Assembly (NCBI GenBank): GCA_026120185.1
Contig: JANUWF010001481.1
Span: forward strand, 124,001 to 188,000
Reading direction: 5' to 3'
Origin: Voacanga thouarsii
Taxonomy: Eukaryota > Streptophyta > Magnoliopsida > Gentianales > Apocynaceae
Length of the DNA stretch: 64,000 nucleotides
Shown here: positions 45,786 to 58,884 of the stretch, one piece after another
Position numbering within the stretch: position 1 is the first letter of the stretch
Layout of the letters: every line of letters starts with the position of its first letter
The notes under the pieces: generated by a model
Databases searched by the model: none
What the model was told of the DNA's origin: nothing
What the model saw: only the letters and a program-made list of their open reading frames with translations
Translations under genes and position numbers: made by a program

Positions 45786-48250
45786 CTCATTCTCTTCCTG
45801 CCAACTGAGAAGTTAAGTTCACCATAGATCTAATTCTAAGAGCGGAACCCGTATCCCAAACCCCATATCGGATGGCACTGACGGAGTTGAAGGAACAAAA
45901 AGAGCAGCTAGAGGAATTGGTGAAGCAGGGTTACATAAGATTGAGCATGTCATCTTGGGGAGCTCTAGTACTATTTGTGAAGAAGAATGACGGGACTTTG
46001 AGGTTGTGTATTGACTATCGAGTTGAACAATTTGACCATCAAGAATAAATACCCTCTACTATTAATTGATGAGATGTTCGACCAGTTGCAAAGCTCCAGT
46101 TGTTATTCCAAATTGGATTTGAGGCAGGGATATTATCAAGTGCGGATAAAGGAGAAGGATATTCCTAAGACGGCCTTCAACACTTCAAGGGTCTAGAGGA
46201 TCATGCAGAGTATCTAAAGCTGGTATTAGAAAAGCTAAGAGAGCACAGGCTTTATGCCAATTTAGCAAGTATGAATTTTAGTTGGACAATGTGCCGTTCC
46301 TTGGCCATGTGGTGACCAAGGATGGAATCAAGATAGACCCAACAAAAGTTAAAGCGATTTTGGACTGGAAGCGACCGGAGAATATCACTGAGATTAGAAG
46401 CTTCTTAGGATTGGCCGACTATTATAGGCGGTTTATTAATGGGTTCTCAATGCTAGCATTACCTATGACCCGATTGTTGAGAAAAGTTGTACCCTTTATC
46501 TAGAATGAGAAATGCGAGAAGAGTTTCCAAGAGCTGAAGCGGAGGTTAATGACGGCTCCAGTGCTGAGTTTGCCAGAGGGAGATAAACCCAATGCTTTAT
46601 ATACTGATGCTTCAAAGGAAGGTTTAGGAGCGATATTGATGCAAGATAGGAAGGTAATAGCCTATGCCTATCGAAAGTTGAAGCCTCAGAAGTCAATTAT
46701 TTGACGTATGATTTGGAGCTAGTTGCCATTGTATTTGCTTTGAAGAAATGGTGACATTATCTATATGAAGCTGAGTATGAGGTGTTCACCGACCACAAGA
46801 GTTTGAAATATATTTTTATCCAAAAGGACTTGAATTTGAGGCAACGAAGATGGATGGAATTTCTGGAGGAATATCATTGTCCTATCAACTATCACCCCGG
46901 AAAGGCCAATGTTATGGCTGATGCCCTGAGTCATAAAGTTAAAATGGCCAGACTGAGAGTGCAAGGGATTCAGGCAATCTAAGAGGTGTTAGATAGAAGG
47001 GCAGAAGTGCAAGAAGAGAGGATTATTGTCAGTAATCTGGGATTGATACTGGATCTAAGGTAGGAAATCATCAAAGGTCAGCAAAATAATGCAGAGTTTC
47101 AACTTTTCAAGGACAAAGAACTTAAATGGAAAGGCAGTGATTTCGGGCAGGATGAGATGGGAGTGATGTATTTTCGTGATCATTTGTGTGTACCTGATGA
47201 GCAACAGCTGAAGGATAAGATTTTAGAAGAGGCACATAAAAGCAAGTACACTATTCATTCGAGAGAAAAATGTATCAAGATCTAAAGAATGCTTATTGGT
47301 GGCCCAGAATGAGGAAGGACGTGGTGAAGTATGTCTCCACGCGCCTGACCTATAGAAAGTTAAAGCCGAGCACAAAAAATTGGCAAAATTGTTGCAACCA
47401 TTACCGATACTTGAGTGGAAATGGGAAGAGGTGACCATAGACTTCGTTACGAACTCCCTATGGCAAGGACCTAAAAGGACGCCATATGGGTAGTGGTAGA
47501 CAGATTGACCAAATTAGCTCATTTTATATCGGTGAACATAAGGGATTCAATGGAGAAGTTATCTCAAACATATGTGCATGAGATAGTCAGATTGCATGGT
47601 GCACCTTCAAGTATCGTGTTCAACAGAGAATGAGATTTACATCTCGATTTTGGGGCAAGTTTAAAAAATTAATGGGTTCTAATCTGAAGTTCAGTACGGC
47701 AGCATACCCGCAAATCGATGGTCAGTCAGAAAGGGTTATTCAAATATTGGAAGATATTTTGAGAGCTTGCGTATTGGATTTCGGGGATAAGTGGATTGAA
47801 TGTGTACGTATGTGGAATTGGCTTACAATAATAACTACCAATCTTCGATTGGAATGGCCCCGTCTGAAGCACTGTATGGACGTAAGTGTCAAGTACCTCT
47901 GTACTGGAGTTGGTCAGAAGACGGCCATATAAGCAAGTCTGGAGAAGTCTGCATTCAGGAAATGTCAGATAAGGTAAAACTGATCAGAGAAAGGCTGAAA
48001 GCAGCTCAAAGCCAACAAAATCGTTATATAGATAATAGGCAAAGGGAGTTGGAATTTCAAGTAGGAGACAGTGTGTTCTTAAGATTGACTCCGAACAGAG
48101 GAATTTTGAAGCATCCGAAAGGTGAAAAGCTGAATCCGAGATATTTGGTATCGTTTCCAATAATGGAAAGAATTGGATTTGTCAAATGTTTTGACGGGAA
48201 CACACGATGTATTCCATGTGTCTTAGTTGAAGTAGTACAATGCTGACCTT
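45786..48250 (+). pseudogene. chromovirus pol (RT, RNase H, integrase), RT active site deleted
   Basis: RT entry: [41 protein letters not shown] and LRLCIDYR. It then jumps from KTAFNTSR directly to HAEYLKLVLEKLREHRLYA at about 46187-46202, so roughly 50 residues including the catalytic FIDD/YVDD box are missing. Later [17 protein letters not shown] and [15 protein letters not shown] (46282-46503). RNase [26 protein letters not shown] and [15 protein letters not shown]. Integrase: VVVDRLTKLAHFISV, AYPQIDGQSERVIQILEDIL and LAYNNNYQSSIGMAPSEALY. Many stops. Not functional. Confidence 0.85.
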
Positions 48251-48274
48251 GGGCATGTTCTAAATGACAAACTG

Positions 48275-48457
48275 TTGGTATTGCAACCTGACTTGAGCTA
48301 CATGGAGAAACCCGTGAAAATTTTAGATCAAAATATCAAGACTCTCTGGAATAAGCAGATTCCTATAGTGAAGGTACAATGGGAGCATCATGGCACTCAA
48401 GATGCCACGTGGGAAACGGAAGAATGGGTGAAGTGGAAATATCTCAACTTGAGATAA
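48275..48457 (+). pseudogene. chromodomain at the pol C-terminus
   Basis: The frame MVLQPDLSYMEKPVKILD, IPIVKVQWEHHGTQDATWE and TEEWVKWKYLNL matches the chromovirus chromodomain, with its aromatic and tryptophan positions kept (KVQWEHH, ATWETEE). In the family it is thought to steer integration to chromatin. The 60-codon block is itself open and ends at the natural stop, although the upstream pol is broken. Confidence 0.8.
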
Positions 48458-48744
48458 AAGTACACCTAAATTTCGAGACAAAATTCTTCTAAGGGAGGGA
48501 GGATGTAAAACCCCACCTAAACCTACCCTAGAGTAAGAGGGATGGGATTCATATCATGTCATCATGCCTAAAATATATCTCTTAAATGATTTCGTGTGCC
48601 TTAAAATTGTAATTTATGGGTTATATGATTTGTTTGTGCTTGTTGAGTAGAAAGGGTAAAAAGATAATTTTACTTGAAGTCGAAATAGGAAGATGGCTTG
48701 AGGCTTAGATAAGAAGAAGATTTAGTTGAGAAAATAAGAACAAG

Positions 48745-48830
48745 AGTTAGTGTGGTTAAGTGGTTAGAGCTTAGTGATTTAATCTCTAAGGTCTTGAGTT
48801 CAAATCCCATCACTTAAGTTTTATTGATAT
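48745..48830 (+). repeat. tRNA-like SINE head in the chromovirus LTR
   Basis: TGGTTAAGTGGTTAGAGC resembles a pol III box A, and GAGTTCAAATCCC, about 45 bases later, matches box B (GGTTCAAATCC). The stretch between has the spacing of a tRNA-derived SINE head. The tail end is not clear. Confidence 0.45.
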
Positions 48831-51029
48831 TTATCTTAACCCTTGTTTGATTTTTCTTCTTTCTTACATTTCTTAAAGTTAGGAATATTGTCATAGGAAA
48901 GACATAATGGTAATGTCTTAACCATGTGGTCTTGTCCTAAAAAGAATTCTTGTCTTCATTATTTTTGCAAGCCTTGTCTTAACCTCTTTGAATTTAAACT
49001 ATTCCTAATTCTTTAATTCATTTTTATGTCCATAAAATTCTTGGATAATTGCCTTGCTTGGAATTTCAAAATTCCAGCTCTTGTGGGATAGGAGTTGGCC
49101 AAAAATGAGGAGGAAGAATAGGTAGAGGTTTCAATGAAATCACCACAGCTATTTCTTCAAAAAACTCCATCTTCCTCTTGTTCTTGTTTTGGTTAAAAAT
49201 CTAGAAAATTTTCCAGATTTCCTTCAAAGATGGTTTTTGAAATTTGCAGCAAGCCTTCTTTACCTAATTCTTGCAAGGAACCAACCATCTTGTGTGAGGA
49301 TGAAGGTTGAAATTCTTTGAATTTTCACAACTTCACAAACAATGCCAAACCAATTTTTTTTTCCAGCAAACTAGCAACCTTTGAACATGATCTTGAAGCC
49401 ATCCGTTAGGACTCATGAAAAGCTGAAACATTCTCCTTTCTTCTTCAAGATGATGGCTGGAAAACCACCATTAATGGACCTTCAAACACCCTTAAATTCC
49501 AGCTGCAAAATCATTCCAAGGAAGACCAAAAATTTTGCACCAAAACCATTTCAAATTCCAAGAGTTCTTTAGCTTCAATACAAGTATTTTTCCAGCTTTG
49601 CCTATTTAATGCTAGGGCCAAATTTCTTCAGCAAACTTCATCAAGTTTCGGCCCTCATACAGCCATGGACAGAACCTCTTGTCTTCTCCACCGACCTTAA
49701 TCAATAGGACTCCATTAACGTACCTCAAAACACTCCTATCTTCACTCTATCCGAAGTTATTCAAACTTCAAATTAAATTCTAGATTTTTGTTTCATTAAA
49801 CCCTCATCTAGCTAGTTGATAAAACCAACAAATTCCCTGGTATTCCATTGCCAATTTTGGCTAGGCCAAGACTTAAACAACTCTCCATTCCCTGGTTAAA
49901 TCATAGCTAGTTCAGCTATATACCATTGATGGACAAGAAACCTTCTAAAAAGCAAACACCATTACCCAATCTTATACCTAAAACATCTCCACTTTTCTCT
50001 CAATTTGAATATTGAGAAAGGTGAAACTCTCTCTCTCATTCTTGGATAATCGAAAGCTTCCCCTAAGCTAGGCCATTCGACCATCAATCACACAACACAT
50101 ACAAAATTCCTTTTTCTCTCAATCTCTATCAAAAATAATAAGAACATCAAGAACAAACACTACACATCTTCAATCCTAAATTACTTCTAAACATCTCAAA
50201 TCACTCCCAAACTCTTTGAACCATTAGTTTTCTACCTATATTCTTCCTTAGTGCACTTTATAACATCAAAACACACAAAGTTGAATCTTCAATTGGATCA
50301 AACCACCTTTTTTTGTTCAAGATTCGAAGAACACTAAAAAAGTGAAATAAGAACAATCTTCTTATTCTTCAAATTCTATATATTCTTCTCTTCTTACTCT
50401 CATTCTCTCCCTCTTTCTTGGTCGAAATGTTAATGAACAACCTTGGACAATTTTGGATCATTGAAGCCATCAAGCACTTGAGGTTCTCCTTTAACAAGCA
50501 ACATCTTCAAACTTCAAGCGTCATCAAACAAGGATTTTAAACACAACTCTTCTTATTTATTTTGAACTTAAGATAGGTAGAATGGTGTGGTTGGACTGCT
50601 GATTTGTTGGACGCATGATAGAGACATGTATATCATATGAAGATGGTGATTATTTGATTTGGAGGTTAAGTGGGTTTAAGGCTATTGCATGGAGCATGTG
50701 AAATTAAGGTTTGTGAATATGATAAACTTGGGAGTAGATTTGTGTTATGCATTCATATGTCATTAGTAGAAGTTAGTTTGATAGAGATTATTGCTACCCA
50801 TGCCATGCTTATGCTTTATGTTGCTTTAGCCAACTAATGCCATGATAAAAATTCTTACTAGTTAATACTATCCTTGTTGTAGTATATGTTAATTCAAGTC
50901 TATGTTTTTGGATAGATTAACAAGTTATTTGTTGAATCCTTGTGTGTATGAATATGTACCTGGATTTTCTCTAACAATAAAATTATTGCAAGGACTACCT
51001 TTATTATTTTTAGAATTATTCTTGCTATC

Positions 51030-51030
<1 letters not shown>

Positions 51031-51077
<47 letters not shown>
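51031..51077. repeat. (TTA)n microsatellite
   Basis: About fifteen TTA trinucleotide repeats inside the chromovirus LTR. Confidence 0.9.
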
Positions 51078-52672
51078 TAATTTACTAAATTCGAAAAACA
51101 CTAAGTAATTTCGAAATTGAGGATTATTTATAATTTTATTATTTTTAGATAAATAAATAAAATATTTCTATTAAATAGAAATAATATATTAGAATTAATT
51201 AATATCAAATGTCTTTTATATTCAAATTGTTATTAGTTTGTCTTACTAAAAATTTTATTTACCCTCATAAATATTACTTATATTATAATTTATTTATTAT
51301 TAATTTTTTGTTATTTATTATTTATTAATTAAAATTAAGTATAATTTATTATTAATTATAATAATACTATTTAAATATTATTTATTACCAATATTATTTA
51401 GGATTTATTATTACTCATTGTTTATTACTAATTTTATTTATTACCAGTATTACTAATTATTTATTTTAGCTTAATTTTATTTTATAAAATACTTTATTAG
51501 CTAGTATTAAAGCCTAAGGCATTACTTACCCCAAGCGGGGTTAGGTTGACCTGAATTACCTTGGAAGAGTTTTGAACCCAAAAAGAGCAAAAGATGAGGT
51601 AAGTTCCTGTATAAAGCTGTTTGAAGATCAAAGTTATCTTGGCAAGTCAAACACAATGTATACGAGAATTTGTACTGTAAATGCAATTATGGACAATTTT
51701 CCTTTTCTTTTCAGTCAAGAAAACCATTTAAAGTTAAACAAGCAATTTTATACAAAATGCCAAACTTTTCTTAAAAACTCAACTTTGACAAGAATTTTGG
51801 AAATCATAATTGCTATTTCAAAGAGAATCATTGTGTGATCTTTCTTTTCCCAAGTGCGACGAGCACAATGTTGAGTACTCAATAAGGGTAGACTATTAGG
51901 ACTAGTCTTTGAAAAGTTAGGATGAGTCTCTCAGTAGGTAGCCACCTCTAAGGGGTGAGTCCTTCTCAGATAGGATGCCGGTCCTGTAGGTCGTACCGGT
52001 CCAAACTAGCAAGTTTAGTCAAGTGGACTTTGTATTTTCGGAGTGAACAACTGGTAAGTTTTGGTGTAGAGATGAAGGAGTATCTCATCCCGTAGGCCGT
52101 ACACTTACCTTGTATCAGTATGCACAAAGTGTGGCATCCTGAGCGTTCTTCTATCGTGGTGCACAAAATGTGGTGCCATGGCTACCTTTTTTGAATGGTT
52201 GTATTTATTGTATACATGTATGATTTGAAAAGAAAAGATCTCTCTTCATTTGGAAAATTTATTTGGGACTTTCCAGCACTTTCTTTTATGAAAATTTCTC
52301 AATTTGCATATATGAATTATTTTACCTGAAACACTCAAAGCACACATGGGCTTACTGAGATTTATATCTCACCACCTTTTATACCATGCTTTCAAGTCTA
52401 TTCTGTTGTGAAGGTTATTGATTAAAGATTGCCAATGTTTCAAAACTTATTTCTTTCCTATGTATTTCATTTGAGAGTCTCTAGCAGACATTTATTTATT
52501 TATTTATTTATTTACTCTTTGACTTGTTCATGTATTGCTTGGGCTGTAATAAGTTTAATTTTGAGTTGTTTCTTTCATTGTTTTTGTGAGTCCCAGTTAT
52601 AAAGACCCCTTGTCCTGTGGACGTGGCGACATCCCCAGCCCTAACAGGGTATGTAGGTAGTAGGGTTTTACA

Positions 52673-55378
52673 TATGGAAACTTATTCTTCATAAGTAACA
52701 ATAAGATAAATAACACTCAAAGTGAACCTTTAAATAATTATAGAAAAACTAATATCAATAACTCTTATTTATGGCATCTAAGGTTAGGTCACATTAACTT
52801 AACCATGATTTAGAGGTTAATCCATGATGGGCCTTTGGACTTATTGAGATTGGAAAGTGGCCTTAGTGTGAATCTTGCCTAATAGGAAAAATGACCAAAA
52901 TATCTTTTACCCAAAAAGTAGATTGAGCCAAGGAGATATTGAATTTTGTTCACACTGATGTGTATGGTCCATTGTCTACACCAGCAAGAAGAGGGTTTGA
53001 GTAATTCATCACTTTCACGGATGATTGTATAAGGTACGATTACTTTAACCTGATAAGGTGCAAGTCTGACTCTTTTGACAAGTTCAAAGAGTTAAAGGCT
53101 GAAGTGGAGCATTAAACAGGTAAATTGATCAAAAGCTTACGATCAGATCGGGGTAGATAGTACCTTCTCAATACATCATGGGATAGTATCCCAATTCTCT
53201 ATACTGGGAACACTCCAAAAAAAAAAAAAAAAAAAGAGTAGCTGAGTGAAAGAACAGGACATTGATAGAAATATTCCGAAGCATGATACCTCATGCGCTA
53301 CTCTTCCAGTTTCTTTTTGGGAATATATCCTAGAAATAACGACATATATTCTGAACTTGATGCCTTTCAAGTCAGTACCTAAGATGCCATATGAGATGTG
53401 AACTGGGGTGCAAGCCAAGTCTGAACCATTTCAGGATATGTGGTTGTCCAACTTATGTACTGATAAAGCGAGATAAGCTAGAACCAAGGTCAAAATTATG
53501 CTATTCTGTTGGGTATCCAAAAGAAACAAAGGGTAGTTATTTTTATCATCCTAAGGAGCAGAAAGTACTAGTAAGTACAATACTAGATACTTGGACGATA
53601 ATCAAAGTACATCTATGAAAGGTTCAACTAGGATGGAACTCGAGGAGAAATTATCTTCTAAATCAATTTCTTCTGTCTCGATTATTGAACAAAAAGAGGT
53701 ATACCTCATGAACCTGTACAAAAGGAGCCTCGTCATAGTGAGAGGATATCAAGGGTTTAAAAAATATGGATTGGAGAGGTTTTTGACCTAGTTTCGAACA
53801 ATCAGGAATAGGATCTTACAAGATACGAGGAGACTATTACTGATACCGATGCAAACCTATGGCATGAAGTAATAAAAAATGAGATTGAGTCTATGTACTT
53901 CAATTAGGTTTGGAATCTTGTAGCTTCGCTTGAAGGAATAAAACCTATTGGGTGTAAGTGGGTATACAACAGGAAGAGAGGTACAGATAGGAAGGTGGAA
54001 ACCATTAAAGCTAGTCTTGTAACAAAAGAGTATACTCAGAAAGATGGATGGTATTGACTATGAGGAAACCTTTTTCCCGATAGCCATGCTTAAGTCCATC
54101 CCCTTTGCCATCGCATGTTATTATGTTATGAGATATGGCAAATGGATGTCAAGATGGTTTTTCTTAATGGCCATCTAAGCAAAGACATCAATATGTCCTA
54201 ACTAGAGGATTTTATTACTAAAGGCAAGGAATATATGATTTGTAAGCTTAAAAAAGTCTATTTATATACTAAAGCAGGCATTGAGAATATGGAACACTCA
54301 TTTTAATGAGACTGTAAAGTCTTATAGTTTTACTCAAAATGAGGATGAACCATGCATGTACAAAAAATTGGAAGGCATTAATATGATTTTTCTTGTATTA
54401 TACATGGATGACATTCTATTTATTGGGAATGATGTAGGGACATTATCATCTATTAATGTTTGGTTGTCTAGTCAATTCTATATGAAGGGCTTGGGAGAAG
54501 CCAGTTACATTCTTGGCATTAAGTTTTTTAGAAATAGGAAGTAAAGAATGTTAGGTTTATCCCAAGCCACATACATTAATAAGATATTGGCAAAGTTCAA
54601 CATGGACTCATGTAAGAGAACACTAATCCTTTGCAAAATGGGTTATCTCTTTCTTTAAAGGACTATCCTAAGTCTCAAGAAGAAAAAAATAAAATGAGTA
54701 GGATTCCCTACCCTTCGACTATGGGAAGTCTCATGTATATCATGCTGTGTACTAAGCTATATATCTGCTTTTGTTGTTTGCTTAGTCAATAGATATCAAT
54801 CAAATCTCAGGGAGGTTTATTGATAAGCTGTGAAGCATATTCTCAAATGCCTCAATGGAAAGAGAGATTATATGCTAGTTTACAAGGCTGATGACTTGGT
54901 TCCTACAGGATACACAGACTCAGACTTCCTGACGGATATGGATGAGAGAAAATCCACTAATGGATATACCTTAACCTTATTGGAAGAGCTATCTCATAAA
55001 GGAGTATTAAGCAATCTTGCATTGCTGACCCAACCATTGAAGTCAAGTATGTGTTTGGAGGCATTCAAGGAAGTGGTCTGGCTCCAAAAGTTCCTCACAA
55101 AACTTGGAGTCGTGCCACCGATGTATAAACCAATTACGTTGTATTGTGACAATACATATGTAGTCACGAAATCTAAAGAACCCAGGAATCACAAAAAGAG
55201 AAAGCATATAGAAAGGAAGTACCACCTGATCCGGGATTTTATTCAGAGATGAAAAATTGTGGCGGAGCAAATAGCCTGGGAGAACAATCTAGTTGATCCA
55301 TTCACCAAACTTTTAGCTAAGAGAGTCTTTAGAAGACACTTAGATGCTATAGAGATGTACACCTATGGACTTATATAG
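52673..55378 (+). pseudogene. copia pol (integrase, RT, RNase H), decayed
   Basis: Pre-integrase SYLWHLRLGHINLT and integrase HTDVYGPLSTPARRGF-like sequence (52770-53110) with stops. Integrase tail RISGCPTY-like and VGYPKETKGSYFYHP (53391-53618). RT: EGIKPIGCKWVYNRK near 53930, WNTHFNETVKSYSFTQNEDE and FLVLYMDDILFIGNDVGTL, where the catalytic box is present (54281-54544), then LGEASYILGIKF. RNase H: HILKCLNGKRDYMLVY, GYTDSDFLTD, TLYCDNTYVVTKSKEPRNHK and IERKYHLIRDFI (54830-55252). The RT core and RNase H blocks are individually open, but frame breaks separate them. Confidence 0.83.
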
Positions 55379-55400
55379 TTATAGATTGCAAGTGGGAGAT

Positions 55401-57080
55401 TATTAGAATTTATGCCCACTAAGACTATATTTTTTATATAATTTTGATTAAATTAATAAATATTTTATTTTCACAAGTTTGTTTGTGTTTTCTCATTTTA
55501 ATTTATGCACGATTTTACTGAAAGAAACTCATTGTGTTTAAGTAAGTGATCTATGTGAATGGAGGTCTTTCACAGTAAGGTATGGATTACAAGTTATTTA
55601 ATAAATAAACTATTGTTCTTAACCAAATGATAAGAATGAAAATCTCATCATGATAAGGTTATTATGCTGTGAATTTTAGGTGGGGACTGGCTTGCCTTTA
55701 GCTAATGCGTGGTCCACTCACTTTATAACATAAGTGTATTTCGAATACGTAGAACTGGACCTGTAGTAGTGGTTTCTAAAAGTATTATGATAGTATAAAT
55801 CTAGATTACTACTGCTACAGTATGGACTTATACCGTACGACTTGAGTATGGGTTGGTGGTCTGGCGAAGTTGGAAGCGTATATTTTGATATACTATAGTT
55901 AATATTCTGTTAAATGACCAATATACTTATATATTAGGTATATGTAACTAGTTATTAAGACAAACTTGTATAAGATATCTTCTACACTATATTGCCCCTT
56001 GTGACTATTCGAATGATCTAATTATCTAGGGCCTTGGTGAACATGACATGGATGTTTGCTGTAGGGTAGCTCCCTTGGAAAGCGAAAACATTCTATAAAG
56101 TCTTGGATCATTGGACAAGAGATCTAAGGATGATAAATGTTATTTAGAGAGGTATTAATATACTTTTCCTCTTTAAATGTATAGTGTTATGTAGAGGGAT
56201 ATATTTGTCATAACATCTGTAGGTCGGAGATTTTGCTACATGCAAGATTGTCCTTGGGTCAACATTTTCTTATGGTGATATTAAGAAATATTTAAAATAT
56301 AAAATACAACTATTTATATAGCAGGGGTATTTTGGTTATTTTAGTAGTCAAGGTGATGTGTCCTTTGGTCCTCGGAATAGCCTATTAGTCTTGATGAATT
56401 TGGGTAGAGAAATTGCTCTTGAGATAAAATGGATTTTATTTTATTTTCGTACCTTGATTTATTTATTGGGTTAGAAAAAATTAAAGGTCAAAGAGAGAAT
56501 TAATTAATTAATTTAGTGTGTTAATTAATTATTTAGGGATTGAGTATGAAATGAATAATTAGAATTAACCTGCGGCAAAACTATAATGGACTACAAAATT
56601 GGATTGGTTTTATTTGGGTTGTGTGTAATTAATTATTGGGCTATTTTATTAGTCCTAGTTTAAATAATTAATTTGGCCCAAAAGCTTAGACTAGGGTCCA
56701 ATAGGCTAGGCTCGAACTAGTTTAGCTTAGGGCTAACTGGTTTGGAGTTGGTTGAGATATACAATGCTAGTTCAATATTTTAAACTCCCGGAAGATAGCT
56801 AGATAGGATATCAGATGATATAGTTTGAAACTATCTTGAATGCTTCAAGGCTATCGGGGTTCTAATATAGTTGAAGAGTCTGGAAAAAATTAACTTAACT
56901 CAGTGTCAAGCCTCTTTTTACGTATGTTATTCTCTCTAAGTTTTTTTTTTCTTTGTGCGTTGGTTTTTCCAGAAGACACATAACTAGAGAATTATTATTC
57001 TTAGTACTGCACTTTAGTAGATTGTTAAGAGATTTTCAAAGGCCAATTCTTTTTCTCAATTTGCTTTCACTAAGTCTTCA
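55401..57080 (+). repeat. 3' LTR of the second copia element (1680 bp)
   Basis: Begins TATTAGAATTTATGCCC (a mutated TGTTAGAAT) after the purine tract, shares all family landmarks (for example GGAGGTCTTTCACAGTAAGGTATGG) and ends AAGTCTTCA. Confidence 0.78.
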
Positions 57081-58884
57081 GGCATCGGTCATATTCTAAA
57101 AGGTCAAATGCCAAGCATGGATGAGAAGAAGAAGGCAGAGGCTTGTTGGACAGGAACCTGAGGCTTCAACAATTCAGCTAGAGGAAGATCGTGTTGTCTA
57201 AAGGCTTGCTACTGTTCCTAAGCAACCATATAAAAGAAATTGCAGAGGTGTATTTATTTTTAAAGCTTCCGCTGTAGTTTTTTGCAATTTTTCATTGCTT
57301 CTATATGATTCTAAGGCTGCGATCCACCTTCAATACTGATGTTAATATAGAATGTCCAACTAACAAGGAAAAAGCCACACTAGCAATAGATAGCATTGTT
57401 TTGCTTAGTATGTTATATCAAGAAGATGTGATGTTAGGACATGAAAAGAATTATGCTAATACACTTGATTTGAGTGATCTAGGGATATTTTAAGCACATC
57501 TGGTTGCCATGATTCACTAAGTGTAAGAGGAATATTTTGAAATGTCATGCCAAATAATGATTCAGCTAGAACTTTCAAGCCTTCAATACACTAGGATAAG
57601 GGAAAATATGTTGTTACAAACTGTGTGATGAGAAGGCAAATAAGTTTAACTTCTATGACTTATATTTCCACAATATTATACCAAAAACAATTCTTTTCAA
57701 ATTTAGATGTATGTATAAAGGTAATTGTTTGTATACATGCATTAGTTTTAAGTGTTTATATAGATAAGTGTTTATTTATGTTGGTTTGTGGCCATTATGC
57801 ATAGGTCTAAAAGCAATAATATTATTATTCACACTTCTTCAACACATCCATTACTAGAATGTAGATAAGTGAAAAGAGCAAACAGTAAACTAAATAAGTT
57901 CTTAACATACCATGGAATCCAAGTCAAAAGCAATAGACTTCATCAACCTAGTGAAGTATGTGTCATCCCATGGTTCCAAGTCTACACATGGTAGGCCACT
58001 TCTTTCTTTCTTAAAGTTTCAAGCTGCATTAAACTCCTATAGCAAAAATATAATGACTTGAGCACAAACATAATATATTCTGCAAAAAAATAAGTATTTC
58101 TGTGATGGAACAAGCCTACCGAGCAAATTAAGCATGCCTCATCTACCTTTCGTCTAACTATTTCACTCATTTTAAGCAAACATGACATCACAACATCAGG
58201 TGATAATGCCATATTTTAATGCAGCACAAACTTAGCATAGGAGTTATAGCTTATTATCTACAAATGCATCTAAATAAATTACAGCTTTCATTATTAGATT
58301 ATTTTTAAAAAAATATTTCTAGTTACTCCGAGTGATATCACAAATAATATTAAAGATGATGGTGGTTGTACTTGCTATCTCACAATAACAAAAATATCAA
58401 TTTTACATAAGATTTCTAGTTAGTTAATAGTATCTAACCATGGCATTAATTTTCAATTCAAATAGTATGAAGATTCTATCAATTATCTATAAAAAGAGGA
58501 TTCAAAACTAAAACTATAGTTGGACAATGTCATAAATATCTTTTGTGGATATTGTGATTAGCAATGAAGTAAGGAAAGAGATTCAAAGAGGGAAAGAGGT
58601 GGGGAACACGTTATTTATTCTGACCATAGGCCACAATGGGAGAATAGAGTTTGGAGATATGTGCGGCAACCTATATTGATTATCACAAATTCTGAGCATT
58701 GAACCTCGATCTTTTTTATATATAACCCTATCCCAAGCTTATTAAATACATGTTCCTGTATGAAACTATTAGAAAGAAAAAATGACCGGCCAACTAAGAT
58801 TTGAAAAAGCTCCATTCGTCAGCCTAAAGGACCTTGGATAGTTGGATATTTGAATAGCTCAACTAACTACCCACTGGACAGTGG
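57081..58884. other. intergenic DNA, no gene recognised
   Basis: AT-rich spacer between two copia LTRs. A 62-codon open frame at 57305-57493 and a minus-strand frame at 57982-58212 have no motif I recognise. Nothing here can be supported as a gene or named repeat. Confidence 0.6.

Larger units (their letters stand above)
45786..52672 (+). mobile_element. Tekay/Del-like chromovirus, 5'-truncated
   Basis: Ty3/gypsy pol from early RT to a C-terminal chromodomain, a purine tract AAGGGAGGGAGGA (48491-48503) and a 4.2-kb 3' LTR starting TGTAAAACCC and ending GGGTTTTACA. The 5' LTR, gag, protease and first part of RT are missing; the left border abuts Athila-derived DNA. The chromodomain and the LTR with TGTAAAACCC ends point to the Tekay/Del lineage. 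Confidence 0.85.
48504..52672 (+). repeat. 3' LTR of the chromovirus (4169 bp)
   Basis: Starts TGTAAAACCCC right after the purine tract and ends AGGGTTTTACA; the ends are perfect inverted repeats (TGTAAAACCC/GGGTTTTACA). It holds a SINE-like patch (48745-48830), a TTA microsatellite (51031-51077) and a TTTA microsatellite (52490-52514). No gene lies inside; short open frames there have no motif. Confidence 0.82.
52673..57080 (+). mobile_element. Ty1/copia element, 5'-truncated, with 3' LTR
   Basis: Starts mid-protein (the YGNLFFISNN phrase, late protease/pre-integrase) exactly where the chromovirus LTR ends. It runs through integrase, RT and RNase H to a purine tract CAAGTGGGAGAT (55389-55400) and an LTR (55401-57080). 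The family is the same as the minus-strand element at 23344-44010. The abrupt start suggests that the chromovirus inserted into it and that the other half was later deleted with the chromovirus 5' part. Confidence 0.82.

Noticed and set aside
45503..45790. Hydrophobic 95-codon minus-strand frame, possible membrane protein
   Set aside because: It is the complement of an A/G-rich post-pol region. It has no conserved motif and low complexity.
48745..48830. Functional tRNA gene
   Set aside because: Box A- and B-like words are present, but the acceptor stem and cloverleaf do not close. A SINE head is a better fit.
50902..51108. Leu-rich open frame resembling a signal anchor
   Set aside because: The leucines come from the (TTA)n microsatellite in the chromovirus LTR.
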